Source of the DNA: Bacteroidota bacterium
GTDB taxonomy: Bacteria; Bacteroidota; Bacteroidia; NS11-12g; UBA9320
Reading direction: 5' to 3'
Assembly: GCA_003484585.1 (NCBI GenBank)
Contig: DNBZ01000267.1
Location: forward strand, 1 to 9,890
DNA: 9,890 bases
Positions within the stretch are counted from its first letter, which is position 1, and each line of letters starts with the position of its first letter. The translations under genes and the position numbers were made by a program. This document shows, piece by piece, positions 5,795 through 9,890 of the stretch. Under the pieces are notes generated by a model. That model made no database searches. It was not told where the DNA came from and saw only the letters and a program-made list of their open reading frames with translations.

Positions 5795-7819
5795 ATGCCA
5801 TTCGACTTACAATCACCCTTTCAACCTACAGGAGACCAACCCGCAGCTATCAAGAAATTAGTAAGTGGAGTGAATGAGGGAATCCAAGCTCAAACCCTAT
5901 TGGGGGTGACAGGTAGTGGAAAGACTTTTACTATGGCAAATGTGATACAGCAAACACAAAAGCCGACTCTTATAGTAAGTCACAATAAGACGCTCGTTGC
6001 TCAACTATATGGTGAGTTCAAGCATTTCTTTCCCAATAACTCTGTACAATATTTTGTTTCTTACTATGACTATTATCAGCCAGAGGCTTTCATACCTTCT
6101 AGCAATACCTACATAGAAAAGGACCTTAATATTAACGAAGAGATAGAAAAAATGCGACTACAGACTTCCTCTGCTTTGCAAAGCGGAAGACGAGACGTGA
6201 TAGTAGTAGCATCTGTAAGCTGTATATATGGTGCAGGAAATCCAAATGATTTCGAAGACAATATAATACGCATAGAACGTGGCCAAAAAATAAATAGAAA
6301 CACCCTACTTCAAGCATTAGTAAGTAGCTTATACTCGAGGACCACTGGAGATTTTAAGCGAGGTAGTTTCAGAGTAAAAGGGGATACCATAGATGTTTTT
6401 TTAGCCTATGATGACATTGCTCTACGCATTGGTTTTTTTGGGGACGAAATAGAAGATATAGAAACCATAGATCCTATGACTGGGCAGCGAATAGAGGTAA
6501 TGGAAAATGCCGCTATTTTCCCTGCTCAACTATTTGTAACACCAAAAGATAGATTGACTGAAGCCATAACTCACATACAAGATGATATGGTAGCTCAGGT
6601 AGATTATTTCAAGAGTATAGGCAAGTCGCTAGAAGCTAAGCGACTGCAAGAACGTACCGAGTTTGACATGGAAATGATGCGTGAGCTTGGCTACTGCAGT
6701 GGTATAGAAAACTACAGTAGGTATATGGATGGCAGAAAACCAGGGCAACGCCCATTCTGTTTAATAGATTATTTTCCAGACGATTTCCTCATGATAGTAG
6801 ACGAAAGTCACGTAACCTTACCGCAGGTACGTGCTATGTACGGTGGAGATAAAGCCAGAAAAATAAACTTGGTAGACTACGGATTTAGGCTGCCTGCAGC
6901 TATGGATAATCGTCCATTGAAATTTGAAGAATTTGAATCTGTAACTAACCAGGTGGTATATGTAAGTGCTACTCCTGCAGACTACGAGATGGATGCAAGT
7001 GAAGGCGTAGTAGTAGAACAAGTAATACGACCTACAGGATTATTAGACCCTATTATTGAGGTAAAACCTTTAACTAATCAGGTAGATGATCTACTAGAGC
7101 AGATAGACGAACGTATAAAAATGGGGGACCGTGTGCTTGTAACCACACTTACCAAACGCATGGCCGAGGAGTTGGATAAATACATTCGAAACTTAGGTAT
7201 ATCTGCTACCTATATACACTCAGAAGTGAAGACGCTTGACCGTGTAGAAATACTAGATAGGCTGAGAGCTGGAGACATAGATGTACTGATAGGGGTCAAC
7301 TTATTAAGAGAGGGACTAGACTTACCTGAGGTGAGTTTAGTAGCTATACTAGATGCGGATAAAGAAGGATTTTTGCGTAGTGAGCGAAGTTTGGTACAGA
7401 CTGTAGGGCGTGCTGCCAGAAACGTGAACGGTAAGGTGATTATGTATGCGGATAAAATAACCAATAGTATGCGTAAAACTATAGACGAAACCGAACGCAG
7501 ACGACTGGTACAAATGAAATACAATGAGAAGCACGGTATTAATCCGGAGACTATCATACGTAGCAAAGAGTCTGTCTTTGAGAAAAAAGACAAGTCTGCA
7601 CTAGAAAAAATAACCAACCCGTACCAAAGACGTCAAGACCCTGTGAGCATAGCCGCGGATCCAATAATGCAGTATATGACCAAGGATGGCGTGAAAAAAG
7701 CAATACTAGGCACCAAAGCCCAAATGCTAAAAGCAGCTAAGGACATGGATTTCATGGAAGCAGCGAGACTGCGTGACGAGATGAACCAACTAGAGGATAA
7801 GCTGAAGGGGATGAAGTAA
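5795..7819 (+). CDS. uvrB: Excinuclease ABC subunit B
   Basis: UvrB is the damage-verifying helicase-like subunit of nucleotide excision repair; it is loaded on DNA by UvrA and recruits UvrC for incision. The protein has 674 residues, normal for the family. It starts with FQPTGDQP, followed by the Walker A motif GVTGSGKT at 37-44. The aromatic beta-hairpin starting YYDYYQPEAF near residue 90 wedges between DNA strands. The Walker B-type box is DESH at 336-339, and helicase motif VI QTVGRAAR begins at residue 535. The C-terminal UVR coiled-coil (about 635-670, DFMEAARLRDEM) contacts UvrC. All key motifs are present and the frame is intact. It appears to be transcribed from its own promoter. 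A lipoprotein gene follows in the same direction after 53 bases, with no terminator visible between them. Confidence 0.98.
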   Translation: MPFDLQSPFQPTGDQPAAIKKLVSGVNEGIQAQTLLGVTGSGKTFTMANVIQQTQKPTLIVSHNKTLVAQLYGEFKHFFPNNSVQYFVSYYDYYQPEAFIPSSNTYIEKDLNINEEIEKMRLQTSSALQSGRRDVIVVASVSCIYGAGNPNDFEDNIIRIERGQKINRNTLLQALVSSLYSRTTGDFKRGSFRVKGDTIDVFLAYDDIALRIGFFGDEIEDIETIDPMTGQRIEVMENAAIFPAQLFVTPKDRLTEAITHIQDDMVAQVDYFKSIGKSLEAKRLQERTEFDMEMMRELGYCSGIENYSRYMDGRKPGQRPFCLIDYFPDDFLMIVDESHVTLPQVRAMYGGDKARKINLVDYGFRLPAAMDNRPLKFEEFESVTNQVVYVSATPADYEMDASEGVVVEQVIRPTGLLDPIIEVKPLTNQVDDLLEQIDERIKMGDRVLVTTLTKRMAEELDKYIRNLGISATYIHSEVKTLDRVEILDRLRAGDIDVLIGVNLLREGLDLPEVSLVAILDADKEGFLRSERSLVQTVGRAARNVNGKVIMYADKITNSMRKTIDETERRRLVQMKYNEKHGINPETIIRSKESVFEKKDKSALEKITNPYQRRQDPVSIAADPIMQYMTKDGVKKAILGTKAQMLKAAKDMDFMEAARLRDEMNQLEDKLKGMK

Positions 7820-7853
7820 AAATTCCACTCCTGCCAAAGTCCCCAATTTTCTT

Positions 7854-7861
7854 TTTCTTTG
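7854..7861 (+). promoter_or_regulatory. Putative -7 promoter box of the DUF6340-like lipoprotein gene
   Basis: TTTCTTTG, one mismatch to TAnnTTTG at the fixed positions, ends 11 bases before the ATG at 7873. The same octamer with nearly the same spacing precedes the M1 peptidase gene. The surrounding pyrimidine-rich tract makes a chance match possible. Confidence 0.35.
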
Positions 7862-7872
7862 TACATATACCA

Positions 7873-8850
7873 ATGAAAAAGCAATTCCTAATTCTACTCG
7901 TTTTATTCTCAGCATGTGCTAGCAAGCAGCAAGTAAGCTATGTTACTGGCACATCTAAAGCCACGATAACTTTACCAGAAGGTGCACGAGACGTCACCTT
8001 GCTCAATAGAGTGCGACTAGCCTATCCTTATAATAAGAGTACTACAGTGCTAAATCCCAATAATCCTGATTTAGTTAACGCTGCCTTCAATACCTTGAGA
8101 AACACGATTAAAAACCAAAGCTCTCTCCGGATAGTAAGTGAGTCTAACAACTATAAGTACAATGCGAATGGATCATACCCCAGTGCCCTAAGTCTTTCAG
8201 ATTTAAAACAAGTTGGGATGGGATCTGATTTGGTAATAGCTCTTGAGAAATTTGGCCAAAATATATCCGACACATATACTATAGATATAAGACGTGAAAA
8301 CTTAGGAAATAACACCTATCGTGAAGTAGACTTTTACATAGGAAAAAGAGTAATAGACGTGAGTCTGGGATGGAAATTATACAACACAAAAACGGGTGAA
8401 ATAGTAGATACTTGGGAAGAAAATGACAAGTACTTCTATGAATCTGAAGGTAGAACTAGAGTACGTGCTACACAACTACTAGCAGCCAACTACAAACGAG
8501 AGATGCAAAACCTGGGAGTGACCTATGGACAGCGATATGCTGCTAGAATAGCCCCTACAGAACACCGCAGAACAGCATCGCTATATAGCGATGGCAATGA
8601 AGCATTGAAACAAGGGATACAAGCTGTACGAGGAGAGAATTGGGACGAGGCACAAACCATATGGGAACGTGGCCTGAAAAGAGAAGATAGACGTCGCAAA
8701 AAAGCTATGCTTCTGCATAATCTAGCCATAAACCAAGAACGACAAGGCAATACAGACGAAGCCAAAAGACTAGCAGCAAAAGCAGCTGACCAACATCCAC
8801 TCGGGGTAAAAACTCAGAGTATTGTTGGTTTTGCCCCGGCTGCATACTAG
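7873..8850 (+). CDS. DUF6340-like lipoprotein with C-terminal TPR region
   Basis: This 325-residue protein opens with a lipoprotein signal (MKKQ, a Leu/Ile/Val core, then LFSAC with acceptor Cys15). The N-terminal two thirds resemble the DUF6340 family of Bacteroidota lipoproteins: a RVRLAYPYNK segment, the block SDLKQVGMGSDLVIALEKF, and strands ending in a YNTKTGEIVDTWEE motif. Residues about 243-305 are helical and tetratricopeptide-like (EALKQGIQAVRGENWDEA, then a second helix pair ending in AKRLAAKAADQHPLG), suggesting a protein-interaction surface. The molecular role is unknown. It probably sits in the outer membrane. The ATG at 7873 is the only start that keeps the lipoprotein signal. 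It lies close behind uvrB, but a functional link is not implied. Confidence 0.85.
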   Translation: MKKQFLILLVLFSACASKQQVSYVTGTSKATITLPEGARDVTLLNRVRLAYPYNKSTTVLNPNNPDLVNAAFNTLRNTIKNQSSLRIVSESNNYKYNANGSYPSALSLSDLKQVGMGSDLVIALEKFGQNISDTYTIDIRRENLGNNTYREVDFYIGKRVIDVSLGWKLYNTKTGEIVDTWEENDKYFYESEGRTRVRATQLLAANYKREMQNLGVTYGQRYAARIAPTEHRRTASLYSDGNEALKQGIQAVRGENWDEAQTIWERGLKREDRRRKKAMLLHNLAINQERQGNTDEAKRLAAKAADQHPLGVKTQSIVGFAPAAY

Positions 8851-8957
8851 CTCATCTGTGGACTATCAAACTCCAATAACACTTTTTAAAAGCAGAAAAA
8901 TTAAGGTCATCAAAAATTAAACCCTGATTTCTTAAAGTTTCTCGGGTGACCTTTCTG

Positions 8958-8965
8958 TACATTTG
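8958..8965 (+). promoter_or_regulatory. -7 promoter box in front of the ECF sigma fragment
   Basis: TACATTTG is an exact match to TAnnTTTG and lies 15 bases before the ATG at 8981. The inverted repeat arm TGACCTT (8947-8953) sits just upstream, with its partner AAGGTCA 37 bases further up; this might be an operator but is short enough to be chance. No strong -33 TTG is apparent. Confidence 0.5.
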
Positions 8966-8980
8966 ACATTAACGTATAGA

Positions 8981-9094
8981 ATGAATAACCAAGATCTTAT
9001 ATCTCTGATAAGAAATGGCGAACAAAAAGGTTTTGCAAGGCTTTACGACTATTTACCAGTCATACACAAATGGCTAAGAATTGAATTTATTTGA
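8981..9094 (+). pseudogene. Truncated ECF-type sigma-70 factor (N-terminal fragment)
   Basis: The ATG at 8981 opens 37 codons that read as the start of region 2 of an extracytoplasmic-function sigma factor: NNQDLISLIRNGEQKGF followed by ARLYDYLP, the usual first two helices. The frame ends at TGA 9092-9094, whereas a complete factor has roughly 160-200 residues. The DNA-melting part of region 2 and all of region 4 are absent, and neither of the other forward frames continues the family sequence downstream, so a deletion rather than a single frameshift is likely. The promoter-like box upstream is intact. It cannot work as a sigma factor. Confidence 0.65.
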
Positions 9095-9215
9095 TTGAAA
9101 AAGGTACGAGTTAGAGCCTGCCAAACGAGATAATTTATAAAACTTTTTTACTGCAGTTACATTCCATGCTAGTTTTAAGGTAAACTATTGCAACTTTAAA
9201 AAGACGCCAATAATC

Positions 9216-9347
9216 ATGGCTTCCGATTCTAAAAAAGCTGAGCAATATGAAATAGACATGAGCAATACATTTCTCAAATCACGAGAGTTTAAAAACTTCT
9301 TTGAGCTTTGTGCTGCTGACTGTAGTGGGGCTGTAGCATTTCAATAA
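9216..9347 (+). CDS. Small ORF of unknown function, possibly a gene remnant
   Basis: ATG at 9216 gives 43 codons ending in TAA. The product is charged at the N terminus (ASDSKKAEQYEID) and has a Phe/Cys-rich second half (KNFFELCAADCSGAVAF). No family is recognised and no signal peptide is present. The upstream sequence contains ATTGCAAC about 20 bases before the ATG, vaguely like the promoter-start pattern of nearby genes, but no clean -7 box. Codon composition is plausible for coding. It could be a real small protein, the beginning of a truncated gene, or chance. Confidence 0.25.
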   Translation: MASDSKKAEQYEIDMSNTFLKSREFKNFFELCAADCSGAVAFQ

Positions 9348-9389
9348 CTGAGAAGTGTAGTCAAGATGACATCACAAGAGAAAGGCTCG

Positions 9390-9407
9390 TCCCGATAGCT
9401 ATCGTGA
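9390..9407. repeat. 18-bp near-perfect palindrome of a type dispersed in Bacteroidota
   Basis: The core CGATAGCTATCG (9393-9404) is a perfect 12-bp palindrome. Extended to 18 bases, TCCCGATAGCTATCGTGA, it has a single mismatched pair. From memory, the symmetric form TCCCGATAGCTATCGGGA recurs in intergenic DNA of many Bacteroidota genomes; I could not check this. It overlaps the end of the dehydrogenase gene and supplies its TAG stop. There is no T-run on the minus-strand side, so it is not called a terminator. Confidence 0.6.
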
Positions 9408-9890
9408 TCCTCCCAAACCACTTCTGTGGCTAGAGTCTCCTGTATCTACTAGGTCGGTTAAGCTCATTTCCAAAGCTTTACGGCTAAGTCCAGTTGGTCT
9501 TGGATTAAACTGATGTAAACGCATCATCATATTCCCTATTGTTTCTGAGGCATCTTTTAGGATAGCTACATCATCTACTACTCCTTTTTCACTCATAAGG
9601 AAACCAAATGTACGAGCCATTCCACAGTTGGCTATGAAATCTGGTACTACAGCCATATTAGCATCTGCATACATACTGATTTCTCCTAAGAATATCTCTG
9701 GATCTGCAAACGGCACATTGGCACCACAGCTTATCACTTCACACTGTCCGTCTATCAGGCTGGTTACTTGATCTTTGGTTACCAATCTACTTCCTGCACC
9801 TGGTATAAATATTTCTGCTCCAAGGCTCCAAATTTGAGCATTCACATCTGCAAATGGAGCAAACCCCGGAGTATTTGCATTGAGTTTATT
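9399..9890 (-). CDS. Glu/Leu/Phe/Val dehydrogenase, C-terminal part; 5' end outside the window
   Basis: The frame stays open to the right edge, so 163 C-terminal residues are visible; the in-frame GTG at 9845 is internal, not a start. The segment is the second half of the NAD(P)-binding domain of the amino-acid dehydrogenase family, which reversibly deaminates an amino acid to its 2-oxo acid. Recognisable blocks are PGAGSRLVT, VISCGANVPFAD, VVPDFIANCGMAR and a terminal helix with SETIGNMMMRLH. The catalytic domain lies beyond the window, so substrate choice (glutamate, leucine or other) cannot be judged. After the last family-like helix (ALEMSLTDLV) comes a Ser/Gly/Arg tail of about 14 residues that ends in the palindromic repeat, suggesting that the original stop was lost or moved. 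Confidence 0.9.
   Translation of the reverse strand, partial: NKLNANTPGFAPFADVNAQIWSLGAEIFIPGAGSRLVTKDQVTSLIDGQCEVISCGANVPFADPEIFLGEISMYADANMAVVPDFIANCGMARTFGFLMSEKGVVDDVAILKDASETIGNMMMRLHQFNPRPTGLSRKALEMSLTDLVDTGDSSHRSGLGGSR

Larger units (their letters stand above)
8851..9398. other. Gene-poor, apparently decayed region
   Basis: No full-length gene is seen in these 548 bases on either strand. They hold a 7-bp inverted repeat (AAGGTCA 8903-8909, TGACCTT 8947-8953), a good -7 box (8958-8965), the first 37 codons of an ECF sigma factor (8981-9094) and an unassigned 43-codon frame (9216-9347). The stretch 9095-9215 is A/T-rich with stops in every forward frame and nothing recognisable. No transposase remnant or terminal repeats were noticed. 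Confidence 0.6.

Noticed and set aside
6109..7617. Several minus-strand frames up to 135 codons inside uvrB
   Set aside because: All are antisense to the well-supported uvrB frame, without starts in good context or recognisable domains.

Overview
The window looks like a chromosomal segment of a member of the Bacteroidota. Three things point there: near-matches to the phylum's -7 promoter box (TAnnTTTG) sit a few bases upstream of several start codons; Shine-Dalgarno sequences are not obvious; and the protein families (M1 peptidase with a GMEYP exopeptidase motif, DUF6702-like, DUF6340-like lipoprotein, DUF6364-type antitoxin) are typical of the phylum. The genus cannot be told from this stretch alone.

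Layout. Bases 1-1299 (+) are the 3' part of a repetitive, probably beta-propeller-like protein of unknown function. It converges on a secreted M1 zinc aminopeptidase (1372-3570, -), with a two-way hairpin terminator between them. A short divergent intergenic region then leads to a small lipoprotein gene (3650-4261, +). Next comes the most interesting part. A 5' fragment of a DUF6702-like gene (4251-4373) is followed by a type II toxin-antitoxin pair (ribbon-helix-helix antitoxin 4481-4729, PIN toxin 4726-5145) and then by a complete DUF6702-like gene (5147-5635). The fragment and the complete gene share a perfect 39-bp direct repeat in the same codon phase (4302-4340 and 5198-5236). Recombination between the repeats would delete exactly 896 bp, including the whole TA pair, and leave a 162-residue DUF6702-like gene of unchanged length. 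The stretch therefore looks like a small addiction-type insertion that rebuilt its target gene.

Downstream lie uvrB (5795-7819, +), the nucleotide excision repair helicase subunit, and a DUF6340-like TPR lipoprotein (7873-8850, +). Bases 8851-9398 look decayed: they hold the first 37 codons of an ECF sigma factor behind a good promoter and an unrecognised 43-codon ORF. The right edge carries the 3' half of a Glu/Leu/Phe/Val dehydrogenase (9399-9890, -), whose stop codon lies inside a palindromic repeat.

No tRNA, rRNA, CRISPR array, transposase or integrase is visible. Apart from the TA pair with its adjoining DUF6702-like gene, the genes do not form an obvious pathway.
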